From Ceratothoa steindachneri (taxonomy: Eukaryota > Arthropoda > Malacostraca > Isopoda > Cymothoidae), in NCBI GenBank assembly GCA_963969495.1, contig OZ018321.1, positions 129,491,120 through 129,555,119 on the forward strand: DNA of 64,000 bases, read 5' to 3'. Shown here piece after piece: positions 47,870-58,722 of this stretch; the first letter of the stretch is position 1; each line of letters begins with the position of its first letter. The notes beneath the pieces were generated by a model that saw only the letters and a program-made list of their open reading frames with translations, was not told the DNA's origin and ran no database searches. The position numbers were made by a program, and so were the translations under genes.

Positions 47870-49854
47870 TGATGGCTATCGTAGTCCATCGTTAATAGAA
47901 CAAAGTGATGGATATCGTATCCCATCGCTTATAAAGCAAAGTAATGGCTCACGTAGCCCATCATGCAACACATTTATATCTAGTCGTCGTACACGACTGT
48001 TGGTTTCATCGTTAGACACTTGCGGGACTTCTTTATCCGGCAAACTGTCTGAAAGGGCATCACTCATCTCGGGTACCTCTGCGCCCTCAAATAGCTCTAT
48101 GGGTACATCCTTCTCCTCGGAGTTCGATGCACTTGACTCGCGTAAACATTGTGCTTGGCCATTGTCGTCAGTCAGCACCTATGTATTTCTTCTGCCTCGA
48201 ACTCGCTTACCAGGTAGGTATATTTTCCAAACATTTTGGTTCATAAATTCCATCCCCAATAAAAAATAAGGTGAAAAGGCAACCCTATTATCTACAATTT
48301 GAAAAGGAACAGGGTACGCATCATCATCCACACATAAATAGAATTCTAGTTCACCAAAAGTAGGGATTTCGCTTCCTTGCTCGTCAGTCAATCGAACACA
48401 AGATTTGATGATTTGATTACCTGCCTGAGTACCAAGTTACCAATTAATTCACAAAAGCTTGTTTTACTAAGGAACTTGCCAGTCCACTATCTACCATAGC
48501 GGTAGCCGGCAATTGCCTTACTCGCCCTCTTACTACTAGTTCTTGTAAGGGCTTTATTGTTGCTAGCCTAATGGGAAGGGATTTACTTAATAATGAGGAT
48601 TCCATATAGTACGGGCTCTCAACCTCCGGGTAAAGCTCAGGGTACCCCATTTCTCCTTCATAAGCAGTGGGCATATCTTTTCGTTCGGACCCAATTACAC
48701 AAATATTCTTTGTACTCGACCGTACAAATATATTTACCTGTGCGATCGGTACGGGTCCGTTGTAGTGGTTTCGATGGAAATACCATTGCATTTCTTGGTG
48801 CTACAGGTGCTACAGGTGATCGGCTGTGACTTTTACATTTTGGGGTCTCACTTCTCTTGTGCCCGTCTTCACGGCATACAGCACAGTATAGGAGATTCCT
48901 ATATTCAACAGCATAATGTCTTTTGACCTCACAATTATGACACCTAGGACGTTCTCTGCATTGTATCATTCTGTATCCAACTCAATAACAGTTAAAACAC
49001 CTCTCTACCCTAGGAGTGTTGTCACGTTTATCCCTCCATTTATGATTTCTATCGTTCGCATACCCGGGTTTGTATCTGATTTGGGTTCGTTAAGCGGGTG
49101 TCTGAGCTTGCGCATGTATATACCGAATACTTGGGGCTAGGTGGATAGGGCTGTTTGGTCCCTGTGACCTTTGGCTAAATGCCTCTGGTTTATCCTCTCT
49201 CGTTTTGGTTGAAGGAATGTTCACATCCTAGTCTAACTTAATTTCATTCTGGAATTTCTTTTGTGCAGCTGGTGGAATGTTTGTCTAAATTACAGTTGCA
49301 GCTAATAGATTCCATAGCTCTTTCTTATTACTACACCGGGAGTTTAATGAGGTTTCTATGGATTTGAGGGCTTTCCCAACTGTTATATGTACCTTGCATG
49401 TAAAACTGTGTATATCCTCTTTCTTATCTTTATTCCACTTCAGAGGAAATACCGCAGCTAATCCAGTCAAGGGCTGTTCTTCATTAATTTTGGTGTAATA
49501 ATGGCGGAGAGCCTCTTTAAAAGCTTTCCATGTTGTGGCATTTTTTAAACTAGGTTGGCATTCAACAGCCAGATGGGCACTTTGCTCTGATTCCTGTACA
49601 AACCGTTTTGCCTCTGTGATTTTGTCTTGGTCAGTTGGAACTAAATTGGTTTCCCGGCGAAAGTACTCTTCTAGCTCATTAAACCATGTGCTTAAGTGAG
49701 GCTATACCCATATGGCATTTACTGTTTCTTTTAATTTGCAAATTGTATTTGGTAATGATAGTAGACGTGTTATGTTCAAAATGTCTGAGTATAGAGTATT
49801 TGATGAGTTTGGGGGCAAGTCTGGAATTGATGGGGTTGTAGGGGTTTGGTCCAT
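47870..49854 (-). pseudogene. LTR retrotransposon gag-protease remnant
   Basis: A gag frame starts at ATG 49854 (MDQTPTTPSIPDLPP), with a stop at about 49700, a gag core FNELEEYFRRETNLVP with FVQESEQSAHLAVECQPSLK and WKAFKEALRHYYT (49680-49510), then SIETSLNSRCSNKKELW. The nucleocapsid near 48950-48860 has two zinc-knuckle-like blocks: CHNCEVKRHYAVEY (last Cys replaced by Tyr) and CAVCREDGHKRSETPKC. A retropepsin follows: LPATAMVDSGLASSLV (DSG active site, about 48520-48470) and LGMEFMNQNVW (about 48260). No RT, integrase or LTR was found, so it is truncated after protease. It is probably Ty3/gypsy-like by gag and protease style. Confidence 0.75.
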
Positions 49855-51520
49855 CGTTACTTGTTCCTATGATCACTAAGAGTAACCAAGAGGCAAGCTC
49901 AAACTTATCTATTTAAACCACTAATTCTCTGACCAATATTAGCCCGTCTCCACAAAAAATAAACAAGGCCTATTCTAACTAAAATTGCTACGGAAATATA
50001 AAAATGTGTTTTTAGCTCATTTATTTCGATGTGAGATATCGTAAATGTTAAAAATTCTTTAAATCTCAGTGCACGAATAATTTCCACTAAAACTGCTCAT
50101 GAAGCATAAAGTTCCTGTCTCAATATCATACCCGAACCATAAGGTTTTGTTCTTAATTACAAACCAAACCAGAAATTACTTCGTATAAATTGACTAATTA
50201 TTGAAAAATAAATTAAAAATCGTTCGTCAATATGAAATATTAAGGTGCTACCACAAAATAAAGCTAACAGTCTAATACCCTCTACACCCCAAAGTTGTAC
50301 CTGCAAGTTGCGTTACTTTCTCGACGTATTCAATTACTGTGGTTTTATACTAATTTGACTTCGTTAATCTTCAGGCTAAAAAGATTCTTTTAAAGGTGCT
50401 TCGCAGTCCGCACTCGTGCCGTGCTCTGGTAGAAGGCCACTATGTCCCACCATGGCTTCAGAGATGTAGCCCTACAAAATGTTTTGAGCTAGCACCTCAC
50501 TGTTGCCCCCACGTTGAGTATGGTAGACTAGTAGTCAGTTATTCCTATACCATAACAATCAAAAGGAAGAATTTTACTATCTTTTCTGGCGAATAAATGA
50601 GTCAACTACTGAGGGGATGATGAAGATGACTTGGTAGCGAAAATTGGCTGAGGGAAGGTCGCCGGTGTTGATGTGCTTCCTTTTGACCTTGTAACTATGT
50701 CGCCAATGCTTATCAGTTAGTAGATGGGGTACAAAGTCAAGGTGATCAGGCAGTCGGCGCAACGCAATCCTTCTTGATGAGAAAGGAAGGCCTGGTAGTT
50801 GGTACACAGTGCAATCTGACGTTAAAGGATGATTCTTGCAGGGGTTTCGATCGTAGTAGAAAGGCGGTGACCCTCAGTAGTAACGGCAACTCGGCGTTTG
50901 CCTGCCCGTTTTTAATGGAGATCCGGTAGGACGAAGTTGCGGGGTCCAAAAGGTGCTTTATGACTTTAGCTTTATTCGAGATACAAGATTTGCTCTGAAT
51001 GCCCACTGATCTAAAATTTACAAGGGGTTTTATATTGAAAGGTGGGGGCTCACCTCCAGAAGGGTTTGCCAATAGGATAATACTTAGGACGAGCTGTAGG
51101 CTAGTTTAATGGAAGTCTTTCAATCCTATATTATGTGTGAGGGATTTTCATAGGTTTTTAAGTGGGTTTACCAATCACTGACCTAAGAAGAGCAGGTTAA
51201 TTTCCAACACTGCCTGTTTATTTTCTATGTTCACGACCAGGAGGTGGGCATACTTTTTTCCTAACTTATCTTGAAAAGTGGGTGGCAGCGGAAACATATG
51301 ACGTCAAACAGAAATGGTCTTTGAACGTATAACAGATTCCTAAGCTTTTTTTATAAATAACTTTATTAAACTGCTAAGCGTTTAGTTCGTATCTATTTGT
51401 CTATCTATTATCTATCGATCTATCTATCTATCTAATTACATATAAATTTATGTTTACTAAGTATGTAAGTAAGAGGCGGGCTGCCTGTTTCACCTAACTA
51501 TGTTATAGTTACTTTGTTGT
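49855..51520. other. no recognised gene
   Basis: May include the 5' leader or LTR of the gag-protease element (upstream on the minus strand), but no LTR pair could be matched. A short (ATCT)n array lies at about 51391-51435. Confidence 0.4.
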
Positions 51521-51529
51521 TAAGGCACT

Positions 51530-52740
51530 TAACAATATGACAGTAGCAGATCTTTGAACATAGTTTACTTAGACTTTACCAAGCTATTCGACACCGTTCC
51601 TAATAGGTGATTACTAATTAAACTTTTTGCTCATGGAATTAGAGGAAACCTCTTACAATAAATAGAGTTGTGGTTAAGTAATCGTGAGCAGAGAGTAGTT
51701 TAAACGGTAAATTTTAGTGCAGAAAAATGTAACTAGTGGCGTGCCCCAAGGTCTGTGTTGGAACCATTGTTGTTGCTTATTTATGTAAATGATATGGACA
51801 TTGGCCTACTTGGTAAATTATCGAACTTTGCGGACGACACAAGAATTAGGGATAAAATTTTAAATGCAAACGATAGCAAATTAATTCAGCGGGATCTAGA
51901 TAAAATCTTCGAATGGGCTAATAAATGGTAAATGAAATTAAATTTAGACAAGTGTAGAGTTTTGCACGAAGGTCAAAATAACCCAGGTTTTAACTATGAA
52001 ATGGATAGTAAAGATCTTATCTCTGTGGACGAAGAAAAAGATTTAGGTGGTGTGGGTTTGAAAGGATCTTAAGTTTAACAAGGTTGACGAAGCGTGTAAG
52101 AAGGCGAACCAAATGTTTGATTTATTGCGAGAAGTTTTCACTACAAACACCACGATATAATCATACCTCTATTTAAAAGTTTAGTAAGGCCACATCTAGA
52201 ATAAGGAATACAATTCTGGTGACCTTATATACAGGTAAATATCAATAAAATCAAAAGAATTCAACGACGAGCAACTAAACTAACTCCCTTGATTAGAAAT
52301 AAGTCGTATATCAAAAGATTATATATACTAAAACTATCGAATCTCGAAACTAGGCGATTGCGGGATCAGCTTATCGAAGTATTTAAAATTTTAAATAAAT
52401 TCTGAAAAAAATATTTAAGTACAACCATGGTATCACAGGTAACAACGGTTCTAAACTAAAAGGACGGAAGTTTCAAACGAACATAACTAAAAAAAATTCA
52501 CCTTTAAAATCATCGATAAATGGAACGCACTCCCCGAGGAGGTAGTAAATGCTAGTAGTATGAATAGTTTTAAAAACAAAATTGACAGGTATTTTATGAA
52601 TAATGATATTGTTTAAATACATAGCCCTGTTGTAGATTGAATGCCGCGGGAGGGAGCATCGTGGCCACAATGTTCAAAAGAGGACTACTAGCCTATTAGT
52701 ATAGAATGGGACTGGCCTTTGAGTGGACTAAGTAGTACTT
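51530..52740 (+). pseudogene. CR1/L2-like LINE RT 3' half, decayed
   Basis: Plus strand: IVYLDFTKLFDTVPN (first Asp, about 51560), a VPQG-like stretch near 51745, LLIYVNDMDIGLLGKLSNFA with ADDTRIRDKI (catalytic ADD, about 51830), DLDKIFEWANKW, LNLDKCRVLHEGQNN, then thumb and C-end with RIQRRATKLTPLIRNKSY and NLETRRLRDQLIEVFKIL. The 3' end carries taactatgtaactat repeats near 52753-52768. It is a different family from the 59-63 kb LINE. Frameshifts and stops throughout. Confidence 0.8.
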
Positions 52741-52814
52741 GCTGGCTCCCTGTAACTATGTAACTATCTAAATGTTGCAAATATACAACTTCGTATCTTT
52801 TCTAAGTTCTAAAA

Positions 52815-53765
52815 ATTGTTAGTTCCAAACAAAAGCGTGCAACTATTGTTGCTCTGCATCAAAGTGGCCTGAAATGCAAGGAGATAGTTTCTAAGGATCA
52901 CCATCTTTAGGATCATTAATGACTTTGAAAGACTTAATTTAATCCTATGAAGAAGTCTTCCGGACTCACAAGAACTTCAAATGAACACCTCCTGGTTAGG
53001 TTCCATCTCAAGGATTGATGTGCCTTCAGTCCCAAGATTGCTCACGAGTGAACGAAAAAGGTGTGAGCGATTCAGAGGGCACAGTGAGGGTTAAACTTTT
53101 AAAATAGGTACTCAATTTTAGAAGACTGCAAAGCAGCCTCATCTCACCAAGAAGAACCTTACGGATATGCTCCATGTTTGTACGAAGTATAAAGAATGCA
53201 CTTTCCAATAATGACGCAAATGGATATTCTTTGATGAGGACAACATCTATTTGTTTGAAGTTTTTGGAATATCACTTTTTAGGAGAAGAAAAGCGGGACA
53301 CTTTCACAAGTTCTGTTTCGTGCATACGGTGAAGCACCTGCAAACACACTCCCTGTCTGGGGTTGTTTATCATTTAAGTGAATGGAGCACTAACATATTG
53401 CCCAAGAATACTGACATGAACTCAAAATGGTAGCAAAACGTGTTTCATCAGTAACTTTTTCCAACAGTTTAAGACCGAATTTAAAATGATAACATAATTT
53501 CTTAACATGATGGAACATATTGTCACAAAGAAAAGCAATAACAACGTTTTAGGGTGAAAATAATATCGTACGTTTGGGATCTTAGCTCGGAAATTAACAA
53601 GATTGCACCCATAAAGAATTTGTGTGCGAAAATCAAACTTGTAGTTGAAAAACAGAAACCATCCAATTGTGAGAGTCTGCGCCAATTGAAAAAATGGAGA
53701 AAGTTTAATTAAGATATCATCAAAAACTTGGTCTCCAGCACGTCATGTCTCTATACATAGGCTTT
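52815..53765 (+). pseudogene. Tc1-like transposase remnant
   Basis: Plus strand: KQKRATIVALHQSGLKCKEI (N-terminal HTH), TLKDLI, RVNEKGV, TPRRTLRICSMF-like stretch, YSLMRTTSICLKFLE (SDEST-like block, damaged), GHFHKFCFVHTVKH (family PTVKHGGG), LPKNTDMNSKW, and the C-terminal NKIAPIKNLCAKIKLVVEKQ (NPIENLW-like) with ESLRQLKKWRKF. Runs almost the full length of a Tc1 transposase but with a stop or frameshift in every segment. Confidence 0.75.
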
Positions 53766-54264
53766 GATTAAATTTCCAGGGTTTACTTGATTTTATACTG
53801 TATTTTCTGCTATTATAATATAATATGTCGTAGAATGCCTCCCTTTTTAAAATATTCTAAGAGTGCTAAGAGTGCTAATATATTGATATCTGAATATCTT
53901 AAAGAAGAGAGCCATTTGAAACACGTAAGGATATAGAGAAACGCACAATAATCCCAAAATAAACTTATATTTTAACTTTAACCATTGAATACACAACATC
54001 TAAACATTAACTACAGCAATACTCTGATTATTATCATAAACAAGAATTAATTAAATTAGTTTGACCCTCAAAAATTGGTTAATTTCTCTACACACAACAA
54101 TAATATAAGATTTAGGCTTACGGACTCTACTGGAATTTAAAGGCCTCAGAAATGTTATTGACTCACGACGCGTGCCGTCTGGCCAGATGTAGATGGGCGA
54201 GATCACACGGTCGTTTTGGCGAAGGAAGCAGCTGGGGGGTCCACACAGTATTACGGGGGAGGGG
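53766..54264. other. no recognised gene
   Basis: AT-rich; no motif recognised. Confidence 0.4.
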
Positions 54265-54956
54265 GGGGTTCTTCAAGGACGAGAACAAATACGGTGCTTT
54301 ATGCGGCACCAAATTAGTCGTGGTCTCTCTGGCGAGAGTGAGTCGAACTTGGTTCTTAAATCAAGTTAACTTGGAGTGCGGTGTGACCACCGAGTAACGA
54401 GTTCGAGGGGGAGCTTTTCTTCTTCGTTACTTAATTCCTCATGGATGAGGACTGAACTCGGGGAGGGTCTTCTTCAAGGGCAAGGATCGATGAGACGGGG
54501 TTTCTCTGACGAGAATAAGTTTGGTTTGGTAATCAGGAACTAGCTCGAGGATGAGCTTCTTCTTAGTTCCAGTCTTCTTCAAGGGCGAGTATAACGGAAG
54601 GGGGTTTCTCTGACGAGAATAATTTGAAATTGGTTCCTTACCAAGTTAACTTAGGAGTTGGGTGTGGCCACCGAACTCGATTTTCCTCAGTGTTCCTCAT
54701 TTATACCTTGTCACCCCACTAAGGGAGTGAAAAGTAAGGAAGCCTTTTCCTTCTTCTTTTCTTAATTCATCAAGGACGAGGAATACCCCTGGTGTTTAAG
54801 GTGCACCAGGATATGAGGAGTCTCTCTGGCGAGAGTAAGTTGAACTTAACAAAATTAACTTATCGTTTGGTTTGATAACCATGGACTAGCTCAAGGATGA
54901 GCTGCTTCTTAGCCCCTTAAGGTAGGTAGCCCTTCCTCTCTTGTAAAGTACTTCTT
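54265..54956. repeat. degenerate tandem array of complex units
   Basis: About four irregular copies of a composite unit: ttcaaggacgag..., tctctggcgagagtaagttg, then gaggatgagcttcttctta. Copies begin near 54268, 54466, 54583 and 54767. A 60-bp piece (ctcgattttcctcagtgttc onward) at 54676-54738 recurs at 55044-55106 and 58264-58326, linking this array to the duplication. Confidence 0.7.
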
Positions 54957-55433
54957 GGTCTGGCGACCCAAGTAAACTACCTATCCAGTCTAGGTAGCAC
55001 GGTTTTAATCGGGGACTTCGTCACCTAGAGTCTGACGTATACTCACTCGATTTTCCTCAGTGTTCCTCATTTATACCTTGTCACCCCACTAAGGGAGTGA
55101 AAAGGAAGGAAGGGCTTGAGGACGGCCCCAGGAGAGTTCTTATGCCCAACTGTTTTTCCCATCGAGTCTTACATCGGCTCCTCGATAGCCTTCGAGCTTG
55201 AAAGAAACACGTCTCCAATTTCTTATTTGACGTGAAATTGAATCCCACTCTCCTGGGGGAGATCTTGCATTTTGACCTTTAGGGTCTTTCATGGCGCCGA
55301 AATAGGCGACGCTGCGGTTACGCACTGGACCCGCCGATGCCTGGGGCGGATGTCTTTGCGGTAACCGCCTTGTGACTGCACCACAAGTAAGCGATGGGAG
55401 GGGGGGAATGACGATTCCCCTACAGTCTTCAGC

Positions 55434-55451
55434 AATATATATATATATAAT

Positions 55452-55502
<51 letters not shown>
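55434..55502. repeat. (TA)n flanked by 11-bp inverted repeat, unit 1
   Basis: gtcttcagcaa on the left and ttgctgaagac on the right enclose an interrupted TA tract. Confidence 0.9.
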
Positions 55503-55504
<2 letters not shown>

Positions 55505-56101
55505 CTGAAGACCATTGTATATTTAGTCTCAATTCCTTTACTTTGGCAACTTTCTATTTTCCGATCCATTTTATTTTCTCCATCGTGATCGAAAGATTAG
55601 TAATTAAAGTTTGTTTTTTACTAAGCACAGTAACTTGAAAAAAGAACTACGGAACTACAGAATCTAGGACCAGCAAAGACCCTAAGGTCCGCTCGAGGCT
55701 AGTCCGCTACACTAAGTCCATAACTACGATACACACTTATCTACGAGTGTATCTCTAACATGCTATATCTTTATTTTTTTATTTATTTTTTTATTTGTAT
55801 ATATAATCTACTGTACACACTTATCTACATGTGTACATTGTCATGCATATTAACTACTTCAACCTAGGGGTGGGGGGAGTGATAGAAAGTTTTTCTTCTC
55901 AACTTCCGCAGTCCTCGACTGCTAGTGGTGAAAATCTAATTTTAGGATAGTAAGACTATTTATAGGATAGGCGGAAAAGAAAATGGATATCTAAACTACA
56001 CATGCAAGAGAAATCGCTGGCATAATTTTTAGTCATCATTTTTACTCTCGTTGTTCCTCCGCTCCAAACTCCTTTTGCAAAGACATATTTATGTGCTCAG
56101 A

Positions 56102-58107
56102 CTATGTTATATTTATACTATTTAAGTGCGCGTCGAGACGGTTTTTAAACATATTTACCGACGTACTATCTACTACGTGGGTTGGTAGCCTATTTTAAAT
56201 TTGAGTAATTTTAAACGTAAAATAGTTTTGGGCTATACTAGTGTTAAATCGCTTGTTCACTAATTTTAATCCGCGTTGGCGAGTGTTTTCCCATGATCCA
56301 ATTCGAACAAATTCCTATAATCAACGTTTGAAAATCCTTTCAATATTTTAAATGCTTCTATTAGCTGGCCACGTAATCTTCTGCCTTCGAGAGATGGCAA
56401 ATCTAATGCCCTGAGTCTTTCCTCATAGGGCCTGTTTCTCAGCTCGGGAATTAATTTTGTAGCCCTCGCTGCATGCACTCTTTCTAATTGCGCGATATCT
56501 TTGTTCAAGTATGGAGCCCAAAATTGAACCGCATATTCGAGCAGTGGACGCACAAGTGATTTATATAACGGTAAAATTATATCTTTGGATTTGAACGTGA
56601 AATTACGCGCGATATAACCCAGCACACGATTTGCTTTTTTACATGCATCCGCGCATTGTTTCGTGACTTTAAGGGCATCCGAGACTAAAACTCCCAGGTC
56701 TTTTTCCAATTTAAACACGTCGAGGACCTGGCCTTTCATGGTATACTCTACCCTCAAATTATGGCAACCCAAATGCATCTCCTTGCATTTACTTAAATTA
56801 AACTGCATTTTCCACTTATCCGCCCATCTGACAATCAAGTTTAGGTCCTTTTGTAATTTATCTACATCCGATCTTACATAGGCACGGTCGCCCAGCTTCG
56901 TGTCGTCAGCAAATTTAGAAATCGTACTAAATACGCCATTATCCAAATCGTTTATATATATTAGAAACAATAATGAGCCAAGAACGGAGCCTTGTGGCAC
57001 TCCACTACTGACGTTGACTCAATCAGAACATTCACCATTTATAACTACTCGCTGCGAACGATACTTCAGCCAATTTCTAATCCAATTTAATATCTTTCCC
57101 TTCACACCGATTGCTTTAACTTTCATTAATAATCTCTCGTGCGGAACGGTGTCAAACGCCTTTTTAAAGTCTAGATAGATTACATCTACAGCTTTGCTTT
57201 CGTCGTAAACGCAAATCATTTTATGGAAGAATTCCAGCAAATTTGTCTCACACGATCTCGCCCGCCTAAACCCATGTTGGGAATCTTTAATCAGATTATT
57301 TAGCTCGAGGTGGCACACTATTCTATCTCTAATTACCGATTCTAAAAGCTTTCCAACTACCGAAGTTAGACTAATAGAACGAAAATTCGTTGCTTCGTAT
57401 CTATTCCCATTCTTAAATATTGGTGTAACGTTTGCACGCTTGAAGTCTAAAGAGACTACGCCATCTTCTAATGAGCGATTGAAAATTGCACGCAATGGCT
57501 TCGCAAGATCATTCTTAAGTTCCTTTAAATGAGTGGGGTAAACGCCATCGGGCACGGGTGATTTCAACTTTTTCATCAGGTTAATATATTTAAGAATTTC
57601 CTCTTCATTAACTGTTATATCGGATATGCAAATATCACTATTATCTACTACTTCAACTAACGATCCTAATTCGGACGAATCTTTAACAGTAAAGACGCTT
57701 GTGAAATGTTCATTTAAAATTTTAGACATTTCCGCCGGAAATTCCGTCAAACGACCATCTTTGTCTTTAATCGGCCCTATTGAACCTTTCAAGGGTTTCC
57801 TACTGTTTACATAGCCGTAAAACCGTTTCGGTTCCTTCTTCGAATCCTTTGCGAGGTTTATTTCATATTTCCGCTTCGCATCTCTACCTGCCCGTTTAAC
57901 TTCTCTTCGAGAATCTATGTAATTTTGCCGACTTATAAATGACTCATTTTTCTTATGTATTTGAAATTTTCTATTTCGGTCCTTAATTAAGCTTAATATT
58001 AGTGGGCTAACCCACGGCGCTCTCATCGACTTCCCGCTCTTACGGCGCACATACTTTACTAAGTCGAAATTTACACTAAGGAGTGTACGCCGAAGCTCAG
58101 TGTACAT
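56102..58107 (-). pseudogene. CR1-like LINE ORF2, 5'-truncated duplicate copy
   Basis: Same sequence as 59320-61325: a 362-codon stretch (58107-57019), a TGA, a 244-codon stretch (57000-56266), then a frameshift and C-terminal codons to about 56102. It carries RT fingers (RSISLTSVVGKLLES), QHGFRRARSCETNLLEF, VIYLDFKKAFDTVP, ISKFADDTKLG and the thumb. The endonuclease is absent because the duplication ends at 58169. It shares every stop and the frameshift with the parent, so the damage predates the duplication. Confidence 0.92.
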
Positions 58108-58176
58108 TTATCCTACTGACCTATTCTCGAAGCGCATTCCTCAGTCTACATCCGTAATCCTTTCGTGAAGGATTAC

Positions 58177-58671
58177 GGTCTGGCGACCCAAGTAAACTAC
58201 CTATCCAGTCTAGGTAGCACGGTTTTAATCGGGGACTTCGTCACCTAGAGTCTGACGTATACTCACTCGATTTTCCTCAGTGTTCCTCATTTATACCTTG
58301 TCACCCCACTAAGGGAGTGAAAAGGAAGGAAGGGCTTGAGGACGGCCCCAGGAGAGTTCTTATGCCCAACTGTTTTTCCCATCGAGTCTTACATCGGCTC
58401 CTCGATAGCCTTCGAGCTTGAAAGAAACACGTCTCCAATTTCTTATTTGACGTGAAATTGAATCCCACTCTCCTGGGGGAGATCTTGCATTTTGACCTTT
58501 AGGGTCTTTCATGGCGCCGAAATAGGCGACGCTGCGGTTACGCACTGGACCCGCCGATGCCTGGGGCGGATGTCTTTGCGGTAACCGCCTTGTGACTGCA
58601 CCACAAGTAAGCGATGGGAGGGGGGGAATGACGATTCCCCTACAGTCTTCAGCAATATATATATATATAAT

Positions 58672-58722
<51 letters not shown>

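Larger units (their letters stand above)
54957..58169. repeat. tandem duplication, unit 1 (3213 bp)
   Basis: Nearly identical, as far as I can read, to 58177-61387; the one difference seen is a 2-bp shorter TA tract in unit 2. It contains the end of the degenerate array, a (TA)n hairpin and the 3' half of a minus-strand CR1-like LINE. Confidence 0.95.

Noticed and set aside
55140..55532. 130-codon minus-strand open frame, partly repeated at 58360-58545
   Set aside because: Repeated only because of the segmental duplication; it runs into a TA array and has no known motif.
56663..57178. Plus-strand open frames of 72 and 92 codons (and their copies at 59881-60396)
   Set aside because: Antisense shadows of the CR1-like reverse transcriptase.
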